64,000 nucleotides of DNA, from the NCBI RefSeq assembly GCF_001941825.1, contig NZ_CP019038.1, positions 2,976,001 through 3,040,000 of the forward strand, in the 5' to 3' direction. The notes beneath the pieces were generated by a model that was given only the letters and a program-made list of their open reading frames with translations, searched no databases and had not been told where the DNA came from. Below are positions 9,197 through 18,214 of this stretch, piece after piece. Both the position numbers and the translations under genes were made by a program. How positions within the stretch are numbered: the first letter of the stretch is position 1; each line of letters starts with the position of its first letter. The DNA comes from Massilia putida. Lineage in GTDB: Bacteria > Pseudomonadota > Gammaproteobacteria > Burkholderiales > Burkholderiaceae_D.

Positions 9197-10555
9197 TCAA
9201 TCCTCGCTCATCGACGAATGGGCACGGTCGAATACCGGCTTGAGCAGGTAGTTCATCATCGTACGTTCACCTGTCTTGACGAACAGTTCCACCGGCATAC
9301 CGGGGCGGATGTCCATGTGGTGGGCGGCGATCATCTTTGCGCCCTCCGGCGAGACCCGCACGCGCACCTTGTAGTATGCGGCGCCGCTGCGCTCGTCGAC
9401 GGTGCGGTCGGCCGACACGGTCTCGACCACACCCGGGATATGCGGCGTACGGTTCGCGTTGAAGGCCGAGAAAATCAGCTCGGTCGGCAGACCCGCCTGG
9501 ACCTTGTCGACCAAGTTGACCGGCAACTGGCCTTCGACGACAAGCGGATCGTCGCTCGGCACGATATCCATCATCTTGAACCCAGGCGCGACCACCCCGC
9601 CGTTGGTGAACACGGCCAGGTTGACGACGGTGCCGTCAACCGGCGCCTTGACCTCGACGTTCGACAGCTCGAACTGCTGGGCCTGCATGCGCGCGCCCTG
9701 GGCGCCGACTTCCTTCTGGGTATCGGCCAGCAGCGTGCGCACTTCCTTCTGGTACTCGTCCATGCGCTGCGATTTGCGCAGGGTCAGCTCCATCACCTGG
9801 CGCTGGGCATGGCCGATGTTACCGATGTCTTCGGACACCGCACCCTGCAACTGGGCGTAGGTACGCTCCAGGTCGAGCAGGCGGTTGCGCGCCACATAGC
9901 CCTCCTTGGCCAGGTCGCGCATGCCGTCCAGTTGTTCCTTAAGGAAGCCGATCTGCTCCTTCTTGCTCTGGCGCGAGTCCTGCAGGCCCTGGATCTGGCT
10001 CTTCAAGCCCGCGATGTTCTCGTCCACGGTGGCCAGCTCGGTCTTCAATGCGGCGCGACGCGAGGTCAGCAACTGGGATTGCAGCGTCATCGCGTCGGCG
10101 ATGGCGGGCTCGCTCGCATGCGCGGCCAGCTCGTCCGGGAAATGGATCGTCGACGCGCCGTCGCGCTCGGCCAGCAGGCGCGCCTCGGTGGCGCGCGCGG
10201 CAAGATACTGCGCCCGGGTCATGTTGTAGCCGGCCTTGGCGTTCACCGCATTCATGCGCACCAACACTTGCCCGGCCCTGACCGTGTCGCCATCCTTCAC
10301 CAGGATGTCCTGGATGATGCCGCCCGTCTGGTGCTGGATCGCCTTGCGGTTCGATTCCTTGGTCACCGTGCCCGACATCGGCACGCCCTTGTCGAGCGGT
10401 GCGAAGACCGCCCAGACCAGAAAGCCGAGCACGCCCAGCACGACGACGAGCCAGCCCAGGCGGGACCAGCTACGGTCGTCCGTATTCACTTCAAGCGGCG
10501 TGACGTCATGCGCGATGACTTCGGTGGCCGCGTCTTTCTTTTGAATGAGCTTCAT
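9197..10555 (-). CDS. HlyD-family periplasmic adaptor of a type I secretion system
   Basis: The 452-residue membrane fusion protein has one transmembrane helix (about residues 30-50, LGWLVVVLGVLGFLVWAVF). A lipoyl-like half-motif (GVPMSGTVTKESNRKAIQHQ) follows, then a long coiled-coil hairpin and a beta-barrel end (VEVKAPVDGTVVNLAVFTNGG). This is the PrtE/LapC arrangement. It bridges the ABC protein and the TolC channel. Its ATG overlaps the stop codon of the ABC gene (TAATG), which indicates translational coupling. Confidence 0.93.
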   Translation of the reverse strand: MKLIQKKDAATEVIAHDVTPLEVNTDDRSWSRLGWLVVVLGVLGFLVWAVFAPLDKGVPMSGTVTKESNRKAIQHQTGGIIQDILVKDGDTVRAGQVLVRMNAVNAKAGYNMTRAQYLAARATEARLLAERDGASTIHFPDELAAHASEPAIADAMTLQSQLLTSRRAALKTELATVDENIAGLKSQIQGLQDSRQSKKEQIGFLKEQLDGMRDLAKEGYVARNRLLDLERTYAQLQGAVSEDIGNIGHAQRQVMELTLRKSQRMDEYQKEVRTLLADTQKEVGAQGARMQAQQFELSNVEVKAPVDGTVVNLAVFTNGGVVAPGFKMMDIVPSDDPLVVEGQLPVNLVDKVQAGLPTELIFSAFNANRTPHIPGVVETVSADRTVDERSGAAYYKVRVRVSPEGAKMIAAHHMDIRPGMPVELFVKTGERTMMNYLLKPVFDRAHSSMSED

Positions 10556-12351
10556 TACTTGATCCCTTGTTCGGTATCGGTATCCGTCCGTTCGGTCGGC
10601 GCCGGTCCCTGGGCCTGCGCCTGGGCGCGCGCCTGTGCCTGCTGCTGGGCCAGAACCGCCTTCTGGCTCGCCTCCTGCAGCGCGGCCAGCACTTGGTCGG
10701 TCGGGCCGAAAGCCTGACCGACACCGTCGCGCAACAGCAGCAGCTTGCTGGTCGCGCCGATGATGCTGGTGCGGTGCGTGATCAGGACGATGGTCTTGCC
10801 GCGCCGGCGCAGGTCGAGCACGGCCTGCACCAGCGCCTGCTCGCCCGCTTCGTCCAGGTTCGAATTCGGCTCGTCGAGCACGATCAGGGCCGGGTCGCCG
10901 TACATGGCGCGCGCCAAGCCCAGGCGCTGCTTCTGGCCGCCGGAGAGGCCGGCGCCGCCGTCGCCCAGCAGGGTGTCGTAACCCTTCGGCAGGTGCAGGA
11001 TCAGATCGTGCACGCCGGCACGCTTGGCGGCCTCGACCACCTTCTGGGCGTCGATCTCGCCGAAGCGGGCGATGTTCTCGCTGACGGAGCCGCTGAACAG
11101 TTCGATGTCCTGCGGCAGGTAGCCGATGTTCGGGCCGAGTTCGCCCTTGTTCCAGCTATAGATGTCGGCGCCGTCGAGGCGCACCTTGCCTGCCAGCGCC
11201 GGCCAAACGCCGACCAGCAGGCGCGCCAGAGTCGACTTGCCCGCACCGCTGGGGCCGATCACGCCGAGCGCGTCACCCGGGGCGATCGCGAAGGAGAGGC
11301 CGCGCAAGACCTGCTGATTGGTGCCCGGCGGACCGGCGACTACACCTTCCACCGTCAGCGCGCCTTGCGGCTTGGGCAGCTCCATGCCGGCCGGGCGCGC
11401 CGGATTGGCGTCCAGCAGCGCGCTAAGGCGTTCATAGGCCATGCGGGTGCTGCTCCACGATTTCCACACCGCGATCACCTGCTGGACCGGACCCAGCGCC
11501 TTGCCGACCAGGATCGAGGCGGCGATCATCATGCCCGGGGTGATGCGGCCGTCGATCACCAACAAGGCGCCCAGGCCCAGCACGAGCGATTGCAGCGAGG
11601 TCTGGAAGAATTTGGTGACGGCGCCCACGATGCCGGCCTTCTGGCTGGCTTCCGCCTGCAGGTTGAGGAAACGGCTGTGCAGCTTGAACCATCGATTCAT
11701 CAGATTGGGCAGCATGCCCATCGATTCGATGACTTCCGCGTTGCGCAGATTGTTTGTGGCCAGGGTGCCAGCGACAATGGCCATCGTGTTCGCGTTGGAC
11801 AAGGGCTCGCGCGACACTTTTTCATTCACGACGGCGAGCACGATCAGGATGCCAGTGCCGAATAGCGCGAACAGGCCGAGCCAGGGCTCGAACAGGAAGA
11901 TCACCAGCAGGTAGATCGGGAACCAGGGTGCGTCGAAAAACGCGAACAGCGCATTACCGGTCAGGAATTGACGCAGGCTGGTGAGATCGTTCAGCGCCTG
12001 TCCGGCGTTGCCGCCGGCCTGCTTCAGGTTCTGCTCGAACGCGGCGGTATACACACGCTTGTTGAGCGTCATGTCGAAGCGCGCGCCTACACGAATCAGT
12101 ACAAAACTGCGCACCATTTCCAGTGCGGACATCAGCAAATAGGCGCCGAGCATGATTACGGTCAGCATCAACAGCGTGACTTCGTTGCGGCTCGCCAGGA
12201 CGCGGTCATACACCTGCAGCATATAAAGCGAGGGCACGAGCATCAGCAGATTAATGATGGCGCTGAATGTGCCGACAGAAATGAAGGCGCGCTTGAACCC
12301 CTGCAGGGCCAGTGCGATCTCACTTTTCGGTTTCGATAATTTGTTAGTCAT
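10555..12351 (-). CDS. type I secretion system permease/ATPase (PrtD/LapB-like)
   Basis: This is a 598-residue half-transporter. A six-helix membrane domain (about residues 20-300) is followed by an ABC ATPase with Walker [10 protein letters not shown], signature LSGGQKQR and Walker [14 protein letters not shown]. There is no N-terminal C39 peptidase domain, so cargo would use an uncleaved C-terminal signal. The C-terminus has a Gln/Ala-rich tail ([13 protein letters not shown]). I chose the ATG giving [14 protein letters not shown]; the longer ORF (from 12447) adds 32 unlike residues and would begin close to the Crp operator. It is the first gene of the operon, 110 bases downstream of a perfect Crp site. 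Confidence 0.92.
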   Translation of the reverse strand: MTNKLSKPKSEIALALQGFKRAFISVGTFSAIINLLMLVPSLYMLQVYDRVLASRNEVTLLMLTVIMLGAYLLMSALEMVRSFVLIRVGARFDMTLNKRVYTAAFEQNLKQAGGNAGQALNDLTSLRQFLTGNALFAFFDAPWFPIYLLVIFLFEPWLGLFALFGTGILIVLAVVNEKVSREPLSNANTMAIVAGTLATNNLRNAEVIESMGMLPNLMNRWFKLHSRFLNLQAEASQKAGIVGAVTKFFQTSLQSLVLGLGALLVIDGRITPGMMIAASILVGKALGPVQQVIAVWKSWSSTRMAYERLSALLDANPARPAGMELPKPQGALTVEGVVAGPPGTNQQVLRGLSFAIAPGDALGVIGPSGAGKSTLARLLVGVWPALAGKVRLDGADIYSWNKGELGPNIGYLPQDIELFSGSVSENIARFGEIDAQKVVEAAKRAGVHDLILHLPKGYDTLLGDGGAGLSGGQKQRLGLARAMYGDPALIVLDEPNSNLDEAGEQALVQAVLDLRRRGKTIVLITHRTSIIGATSKLLLLRDGVGQAFGPTDQVLAALQEASQKAVLAQQQAQARAQAQAQGPAPTERTDTDTEQGIK

Positions 12352-12460
12352 CAGTAGGCGTCGATAGTCCTCGTGCGGGATGCACGGCGATACAAAAACA
12401 GATGCGCTAACGCAAGACCCATTAGCGACTGCGACATTATCGCTCAAACGAATCAGAAAA

Positions 12461-12476
12461 TGTGACGGACATCACA
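12461..12476. promoter_or_regulatory. Crp operator upstream of T1SS operon
   Basis: TGTGACGGACATCACA is a perfect match to the TGTGA-N6-TCACA cAMP receptor protein consensus. The symmetry extends to AAAATGTGA-N6-TCACATTTT (12457-12480). It ends 110 bases upstream of the T1SS ATPase start, a distance compatible with class I or II activation depending on the promoter. Confidence 0.85.
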
Positions 12477-12684
12477 TTTTCTTGCCTGGCTGTTGCATTT
12501 GAAGGGGAACCGATCGGACGGCTGCCGATCCGGCAAAAGAAAAGGCATGCCCTTAGACACGCCTCATGAATACGCTTTACACGGGTCGCCGTTCGCATCC
12601 CATCCGCGCTGAAACTCTGCAGGGACTTGCCTCGCATTCGACAGCACTGCGGAAACGTCATACGGCGGACCGTTTTGTTCGCGT

Positions 12685-12715
12685 AAAAAATGCGGCCGGG
12701 AAGGCCCGGCCGCAT
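12685..12715 (-). terminator. rho-independent terminator of the giant surface protein gene
   Basis: An 11-bp perfect stem (ATGCGGCCGGG) with an AAGG loop is followed on the minus strand by six T residues. It lies 37 bases beyond the stop codon at 12753 and isolates the giant gene from the T1SS operon. Confidence 0.9.
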
Positions 12716-12752
12716 TGTTACCAGCCCTGGGGGGCTAGTGCCGACTCACTGA

Positions 12753-15700
12753 TTAGTGAGTTGCCGGCGGGATGCCGAAGGCGCCGGTGACATCCAGGGT
12801 ACCAACCAGCTTGACTGCAAAGTCGCTGTTGTCCAGGGTGCCGTTGTGGTTGGTGTCGGCGAACAGGTAGGTGTTGCCACCGAACTGGAACTCGACGACG
12901 TTGTTACCAGCGTGGGCAGCAGCGTCCACGAAGGCCAGGGCCAGGGTGGTGTCGCCAGCGGCCAGGGTCAGCTTGGCCAGACCAACTTCGGTCGTCGCGT
13001 TGGTAGCCAGCGCGGTCGTGCCGTTGATGGTCAGGACACCATTGGCAACGCCTGCGTTGTTGTTGGCTGCATTACCAGTGTTGTTCAGCGAAGCAGCGCT
13101 GATCACCAGGACGTCCGAGTTCGGATTCGCAGCGGTACCAGTGTTGGCCGCGTTGAAGCCGACGATGGTGTCCATCGTCTGGTAGGTCGAGTTCACCGTG
13201 ATGACATCGTGGCCGCTGCCCAGGGTGATGGTCTCAGCCACTTGGTTGCTAGTGGTCATGGTCAGGCCGCCAGCGACAGCACCCTTGAGGGTACCATTGG
13301 CGATGGTGTTGCCCAGCTGCGAAGCGTCGACGCTGGTCAGAGCGGCCGAGCTCGTTGCATCGATGCTGACGTTGCCGTTGCCGGTCAGAACGATCGACTT
13401 CAGGTGCTGGTTCACGCTGGCAACGTTGATCGTGGCGCTGGCCAAGTTGTCACCAGTCGCGTTCGACGATGCATTTGCGGCGTTGGCCAGATTCACGGTC
13501 AGCGAAGTCTGCAGGTCACCATTGATCGTCGCGGCGGTGGCGGCCGAAGTCGATGCGTTGACGTTCACGGTCGCGGTATCGGCCTTCAGGGTCAGGGTTG
13601 CAGATGCCGTGTCGGTGACGTTCAGGTTGCCGGCGTATGCCGTAGCCGAGTAGCCCGAAGCCGTCGCAGTGAGGTTGCCGCCGGTCGTCAGGGCCTGGGT
13701 GGTCACGTTGGTCACAACACCGCCCTGGTCAAACTTCATACCGGTGAAAGACACTTGCGATGCATCAACGCCAAACACGTTGTTCACGAACTCGATGTTC
13801 TCGACGTTCGTCACGGTCGAGTTGAGCAGAGCGTAGTCGCCTGCGGCGAACGCGGTGGTCGTATAGCCGCTGGTCGGGGTCGTAGCGCTCAGAACCAGGG
13901 TGTCGGTGCCAACGCCGCCATCGATGGTGTTACCAGCTGCCAGTTGGCTCTGGTTGACCTTGATGATGTCGTTGCCAGCACCAGCGCTCACGGTAAAGTT
14001 ACCGTTGCCGGTGACGTGGGTGAGGTCGATGGTGTCATCGCCTGCACCGGTACCCACGTTCAGGTTCACTGCAGCAACAGCCGCGGCGGTGCTGGTCGCT
14101 GCGACGGCTGCCGAGGTCACGGTGTTCAGGACCAGGGTATCGTTGCCAGCGCCGGTCATCACCGAGGTGACTTTGCTACCCAGGCCGCTCAGGCTGATCG
14201 CGCCGGTTGCAGCAGAGCCATCAAAGGTCGCCAGGTTTGCTGCGCCAGCCAAGTTCATGGTCAGGTTACCCGCGCCTGCAACGGTCACTGCGGTGTCAGC
14301 GGCTGCGTTCAGCGCAAGAGTCGAAGCCTTGGCACCCGTGGTGATGTTCACGGTCTTGACCGCGGCGTCGTTCAGGGTTGCGCCCGAAGCCAGATTGTTG
14401 ATGTTCAGTGCCAGCGTGGTGGCGGTCGGCTTTGCCGAGTTGTCGGTAACGGTGACGCTTTGAGCCGAGTTAGCCAGCGACAGCGATGCCAGCGCATTCG
14501 AGTTGACGGCCGAGCCTGCACCGTAACCATCCAAGCTGACGGTCGTGATGGTGTTGGCCTTGGTGCTGTCGGTGTTCGCGCTGTTCGCGTCGGTGATCAC
14601 CACCGCGCCATCCACGATACCGCCAACCGGAGCAACGGCGGTCACTGCGGCAGCGTTTGCGGTGGTCGCGGCGATCGCGTCGGTAGCGGCTGCGCTCGTG
14701 GTCGAGGTGGTAGCGGTGAACGGCGTACCTGCGGTGCTAGCGGTAAGCGTCACGGTCGAACCAGAAGTGGCCGTGGTGATGCCTGCTGCGGTGATAGCAG
14801 CCTTCAGTCCAGCAGCAACGGTAGCAGTCGTATCGCCTGCCACAGCGGTGTAGCTGTAAGCGTTACCATTGACGGTTGCGGTGAACACGTCGCCAGTCGC
14901 CACGGTGCCGGCGATGGTGATGGTGTTCACTTGCGCCACCGCAGGAGCAGCAGCGACACCAGCGACAGCAGCAACGGCAGCGGTCTGAGTCACGGTGACC
15001 GACGTGGTGTTGGCGGTGCCGGTAACGGTCACGGCTGCGCCGGTTTCCGAGAAGGCGGTGCCAACGGTGTTCGTGACGGTCGGAGCGACCAGGTTTTCGG
15101 TCACGGTCACGGTCGAGCCGCCGGTGACGTTGATGGCACCCTGCGTGGTGCTGGCGCCGGTAGCGGCTGCGTTGGTGGTCGTGATGGACACGGCGCCAGT
15201 CGGGGCGGCAGCTGCGCTACCCACGGTCACGGTACCCGTGGTGACGCCCGAAGCGGTCACGGTCACGCTGGTGCCGCCGGTAGCCGAGATCGAGCCGGCG
15301 CCCAGCGCGGTATCGGTCTCGATGATTGCGCCGGTCGCTTTGGTCAGGGCGGCGCCGCCAACGGAGGCAACGGTTTGGGTCGAACCACCGGTGACAGTGG
15401 CGGTACCCACGCTTGCGACGGACACAGCGGTCGTGCCTGCTGCGGTCACGGTTGCCGGGCCAGCAGCCGTGTTCACGGCCACTTTCGTCACGCCGGCGAT
15501 TGCGGACGTGTTGATGTTGGCGCCAGCCGCTTCTGCGCTCTGGACGTTGATCGTCTGGATGTTGTTCAGCGTAACGTTAGCAGGGATGCTCGTAGCGGCA
15601 CCACCTGCGGTGACGTCAGAAATGTTCAGGACGTTGGTGCCAGCACCGCCGTCGATGGAGTCGAAGGTCGACAGCGTCGGGTTAGTGCCGCCGACGGTGG

Positions 15701-16325
15701 CATTGAACACATCGTTACCAGCGGTACCCACCAGGGTATCCATACCCGAAGTCAGGGTAAAGGTCTGGCCGATCGAATTCAGGTAAGCGTTGACCACGCC
15801 GTTCACGGCGTTGGACAGTGCGGTCGGAGCGATGGCTGCGGCCAGCGAATTGTTGTCGGTGATGCCGGACAGGAAGGACTTGGCTTGAGCATTGGCAGCA
15901 TTGCCCGAGTACGCCAGGATCTGCTGGGTCGTGGTCAGCGCGCCGGTGAAAGCGGATGCGGCCTGGACACGGTTATTGAACGTAACCAGGTCGGAGCCTT
16001 GCGCGCCCGCGGCGATGGCGGTCACGGCCTGGTCGACGGTGAACTTGCCAGCGATCAGGTTTTGTGCCCAGAAGTTCAGGCCAGGAACGTCGGCGTCATG
16101 GCCAAACAGGTTGTTGTAGACAGCGTTGACGACATGGTAGGCATCCATGTTGGCATAAGCAGCCTTGTACTCGGCCGACGCCGCGAAAGCGGCCGAAACG
16201 GCAGCAGTGTTGCCTTTGGCTTGTTCGACGACCGATTCCCAGTATTGCAGGCCAGATACGTCAGCCGGGCGATTGAAATACGCAACGTACAGTTGTTGGA
16301 TGGCTGCGTAGTAGGTAGTTGCCAT
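12753..16325 (-). CDS. giant DUF4214/RTX-like secreted surface protein
   Basis: This 1190-residue protein is very rich in Thr, Val, Ala, Gly and Asn and nearly free of Cys. Residues 1-185 are a DUF4214 region paralogous to the small protein at 7058. A long beta-repeat region follows, with one recognisable segment (ATVNGNAYSYTAVAGDTTATV). It also has scattered RTX-like nonapeptides (GTAGNDVFNA, GAGNDTLVLN, GAGNDIIKV, GVGTDTLVL). The C-terminus (FGGNTYLFADTNHNGTLDN) has a DxNxNGxLD calcium-loop pattern and a hydrophobic end typical of type I secretion signals. There is no Sec signal peptide. The start is the ATG after TTTAGGAG. Composition and context suggest an S-layer, adhesin or biofilm matrix protein. 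Confidence 0.85.
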   Translation of the reverse strand: MATTYYAAIQQLYVAYFNRPADVSGLQYWESVVEQAKGNTAAVSAAFAASAEYKAAYANMDAYHVVNAVYNNLFGHDADVPGLNFWAQNLIAGKFTVDQAVTAIAAGAQGSDLVTFNNRVQAASAFTGALTTTQQILAYSGNAANAQAKSFLSGITDNNSLAAAIAPTALSNAVNGVVNAYLNSIGQTFTLTSGMDTLVGTAGNDVFNATVGGTNPTLSTFDSIDGGAGTNVLNISDVTAGGAATSIPANVTLNNIQTINVQSAEAAGANINTSAIAGVTKVAVNTAAGPATVTAAGTTAVSVASVGTATVTGGSTQTVASVGGAALTKATGAIIETDTALGAGSISATGGTSVTVTASGVTTGTVTVGSAAAAPTGAVSITTTNAAATGASTTQGAINVTGGSTVTVTENLVAPTVTNTVGTAFSETGAAVTVTGTANTTSVTVTQTAAVAAVAGVAAAPAVAQVNTITIAGTVATGDVFTATVNGNAYSYTAVAGDTTATVAAGLKAAITAAGITTATSGSTVTLTASTAGTPFTATTSTTSAAATDAIAATTANAAAVTAVAPVGGIVDGAVVITDANSANTDSTKANTITTVSLDGYGAGSAVNSNALASLSLANSAQSVTVTDNSAKPTATTLALNINNLASGATLNDAAVKTVNITTGAKASTLALNAAADTAVTVAGAGNLTMNLAGAANLATFDGSAATGAISLSGLGSKVTSVMTGAGNDTLVLNTVTSAAVAATSTAAAVAAVNLNVGTGAGDDTIDLTHVTGNGNFTVSAGAGNDIIKVNQSQLAAGNTIDGGVGTDTLVLSATTPTSGYTTTAFAAGDYALLNSTVTNVENIEFVNNVFGVDASQVSFTGMKFDQGGVVTNVTTQALTTGGNLTATASGYSATAYAGNLNVTDTASATLTLKADTATVNVNASTSAATAATINGDLQTSLTVNLANAANASSNATGDNLASATINVASVNQHLKSIVLTGNGNVSIDATSSAALTSVDASQLGNTIANGTLKGAVAGGLTMTTSNQVAETITLGSGHDVITVNSTYQTMDTIVGFNAANTGTAANPNSDVLVISAASLNNTGNAANNNAGVANGVLTINGTTALATNATTEVGLAKLTLAAGDTTLALAFVDAAAHAGNNVVEFQFGGNTYLFADTNHNGTLDNSDFAVKLVGTLDVTGAFGIPPATH

Positions 16326-16439
16326 TATTGCTCCTAAATAGATCAAACGATCAGGGGGTTTAAATCGATCTGCAGCGACACAATCGTGACCTGCGAGTAC
16401 CAACCTGCCGAATCATGACAGAGGTCTCAAGACCAGGAA

Positions 16440-16455
16440 TGTGACCGTCATCACA
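16440..16455. promoter_or_regulatory. Crp operator upstream of the giant surface protein gene
   Basis: TGTGACCGTCATCACA is a perfect TGTGA-N6-TCACA palindrome. It lies 115 bases upstream of the giant gene's start codon, almost the same distance as the site in front of the T1SS operon. Confidence 0.85.
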
Positions 16456-16673
16456 AATAACAGGGTTTTTTTTCTACTGGAACTGCTGAACCAGCTACAG
16501 AATCGGCGGCCATTATCAAAGAAGACAGCTGGCAAAGCAAGCAATCGACATCGAAATAAAATCGGATCTCAACGTGAATATGCGCGAATAATCTCGGCGT
16601 GAGAATCTGAGTACTTTCTCAATACATATAGTATTAGTATTAATGGCAGCATCAGACGGCATCCGGGTTTCCA

Positions 16674-16704
16674 AGCAAAAATGAAAATCCCCCGTCACCG
16701 GGGA
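16674..16704 (-). terminator. candidate terminator of the FecR gene
   Basis: A short CCCCG/CGGGG stem with a 4-base loop is followed on the minus strand by a T-rich run (ATTTTCATTTTT). The stem is only 5 bp, so it is modest. Confidence 0.55.
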
Positions 16705-16736
16705 GAATCGCTGCCGGACTCGGGAATGGACAAGAA

Positions 16737-18062
16737 TCAGCGATGCGTCCAGGAGGTCGCGCCGTTCACGGTGCGAGTGGAGTCGATATAACCGTCGAAG
16801 AGGTAGGCGGCGCTCCCTCCCCCGGCATTACTGAGTGCGCCCTGCACGTTGATATAGCCGGGGCGCGAATACGCCGGGTCGCCATACAGCCGACCATTTG
16901 CACCGACATTGCCTTGCGCCTGCAGTTTATGGATCGTCGCCCCGTCCGATAAGTCCATCGCGGTCGTAAATGCGCGGCTGCCGAAATCGACATTCAATGT
17001 GCCGTTACTCAGCTGCGCGGCCTTTGCCGAGCCCGCCGCATCGCCCGGTGTCATGATATAGGCTTCGCTATTCTTCAACGCAAAACCGACATTACCCTGG
17101 GCCGGCGACACGAATTCCTTGCCAGCAGTCCAGTACAGCACAAAATTGCCATCAATGATACGTTCGGCATTCACGGGACCGGTCAACGATATATTGGGCG
17201 CACTACCGTTGAGCAAAGTCCACCGTCCCCATTCAAGCTGCCGCTCCGGCAAGTCCGGCGTCGCCGGCTGCCCCTGCCCGCTATTGTCCGACATCACCGG
17301 AGGTGCCGTAACAGGTTTCTGGACGACGGCTTGATTGATCGTATGGGTTTTCTGCGCATCCAGCGTCGGCTCGGCCACGATATTCGAGGACCCCGCGGCG
17401 CCAGCCTTGGCGAGCGGTTCGTCCGCACGCGGCGGCGACGCCTGGTCAAGCGTAGCGATGCCTCCGGGCAACAGTAGAGGCGTACCCTGGCCGCGCTGCA
17501 CCTGCAACAATAAATTACGTTGCGCGGCTGACAGCTCGCGGCTGGCCGTACCTTCACATGGCCCCGCGCCATCCGGACGACAGGCGTCAACGAAACCACT
17601 GACCACCACGCCGCCGGTCAGCACGGCGACACGCGAGATGTCCTGGTCGGTATAGACGGTGAAGTCGGTGCCGCGCACGCCAATCGCCGCAACCGGGGTA
17701 TTGAAACGGAAGTTCTGTCGCGCCAACTTGACGGCCTCGCCGGACTTGCTGCGGGCAACGCCCTTGATCAGCTCCAGCTTGACCCTGGTGTTGACCGGGT
17801 TACTGGTATCGACATGGTAGGTGACGATGCGAGCTTGCGTGTTCGGGCGCAAGATGAAGAGACCATTGTCGATCGTCTTAATATATAGGAAGCCATCCGC
17901 CCCAGTGCTGAGCAGATCGCCTTCCTGTACGGCCGCGCCTTCGGCGCCGGCATGTTCGGCGATCTGGACAGCGCCCGCGGCGAAGACGACTTTGCCTGCC
18001 TCTGCGGCATGCGCCTGGGCCGCCAGGGCCAGCGTAGCAACAACAAGTAGACGACGTGGCAT
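16737..18062 (-). CDS. secreted FecR-domain protein with C-terminal beta domain
   Basis: The 441-residue protein has a signal peptide (MPRRLLVVATLALAAQAHAA). A FecR domain lies at about residues 30-170 (EGDLLSTGADGFLYIKT, FRFNTPVAAIGVRGTDFTV). A Pro/Gln-rich linker follows, then about 140 C-terminal residues of predicted beta strands ending AAYLFDGYID. That end resembles the small barrel of TbpB-type surface proteins (LNVDFGS, repeated Gly turns), but only by eye. The start is the ATG 7 bases after GAGG. It is not beside a TonB receptor or an ECF sigma factor, so a classical iron-sensing role is unlikely. It is divergent from the CHASE2 cyclase gene. Confidence 0.8.
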   Translation of the reverse strand: MPRRLLVVATLALAAQAHAAEAGKVVFAAGAVQIAEHAGAEGAAVQEGDLLSTGADGFLYIKTIDNGLFILRPNTQARIVTYHVDTSNPVNTRVKLELIKGVARSKSGEAVKLARQNFRFNTPVAAIGVRGTDFTVYTDQDISRVAVLTGGVVVSGFVDACRPDGAGPCEGTASRELSAAQRNLLLQVQRGQGTPLLLPGGIATLDQASPPRADEPLAKAGAAGSSNIVAEPTLDAQKTHTINQAVVQKPVTAPPVMSDNSGQGQPATPDLPERQLEWGRWTLLNGSAPNISLTGPVNAERIIDGNFVLYWTAGKEFVSPAQGNVGFALKNSEAYIMTPGDAAGSAKAAQLSNGTLNVDFGSRAFTTAMDLSDGATIHKLQAQGNVGANGRLYGDPAYSRPGYINVQGALSNAGGGSAAYLFDGYIDSTRTVNGATSWTHR

Positions 18063-18110
18063 TGTCATTCCTCTTCTTTCGAGCATTATCGTGATCAGGC
18101 AATAGATTTC

Positions 18111-18126
18111 TGTGACAGCCATCACA
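18111..18126. promoter_or_regulatory. Crp operator between FecR and adenylate cyclase genes
   Basis: TGTGACAGCCATCACA is a perfect Crp palindrome in the divergent intergenic region. It lies 49 bases upstream of the FecR start and about 90-120 bases upstream of the cyclase start, so it could act on either or both. Confidence 0.85.
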
Positions 18127-18214
18127 TTTTATAGCAAACTAGGCCGTTCCCCCGGGCATTAAACACCCGCGACAACCAATAATCGCTGCGATAGCTGGAA
18201 CTGCCCGGCTATAC

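Larger units (their letters stand above)
12352..12752. other. control region between T1SS operon and giant surface protein gene
   Basis: This 401-base gap carries a Crp operator (12461-12476) near the T1SS start and the giant gene's terminator (12685-12715). Short ORFs here have no recognisable features. I see nothing else in it. Confidence 0.7.
16326..16736. other. AT-rich control region upstream of the giant gene
   Basis: This 411-base gap contains a Crp operator at 16440-16455 and a candidate FecR terminator at 16674-16704. It is markedly more AT-rich than its surroundings (for example 16610-16650), which suits a promoter region or transferred DNA. No gene is visible. Confidence 0.6.

Noticed and set aside
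12437..12715. 92-codon minus-strand frame in the T1SS/giant gene gap
   Set aside because: It includes the Crp operator and the terminator hairpin and lacks a ribosome-binding site.
12756..16337. 1193-codon open frame antisense to the giant surface protein
   Set aside because: A mirror of a repetitive low-complexity gene; no domain, start context or promoter supports it.
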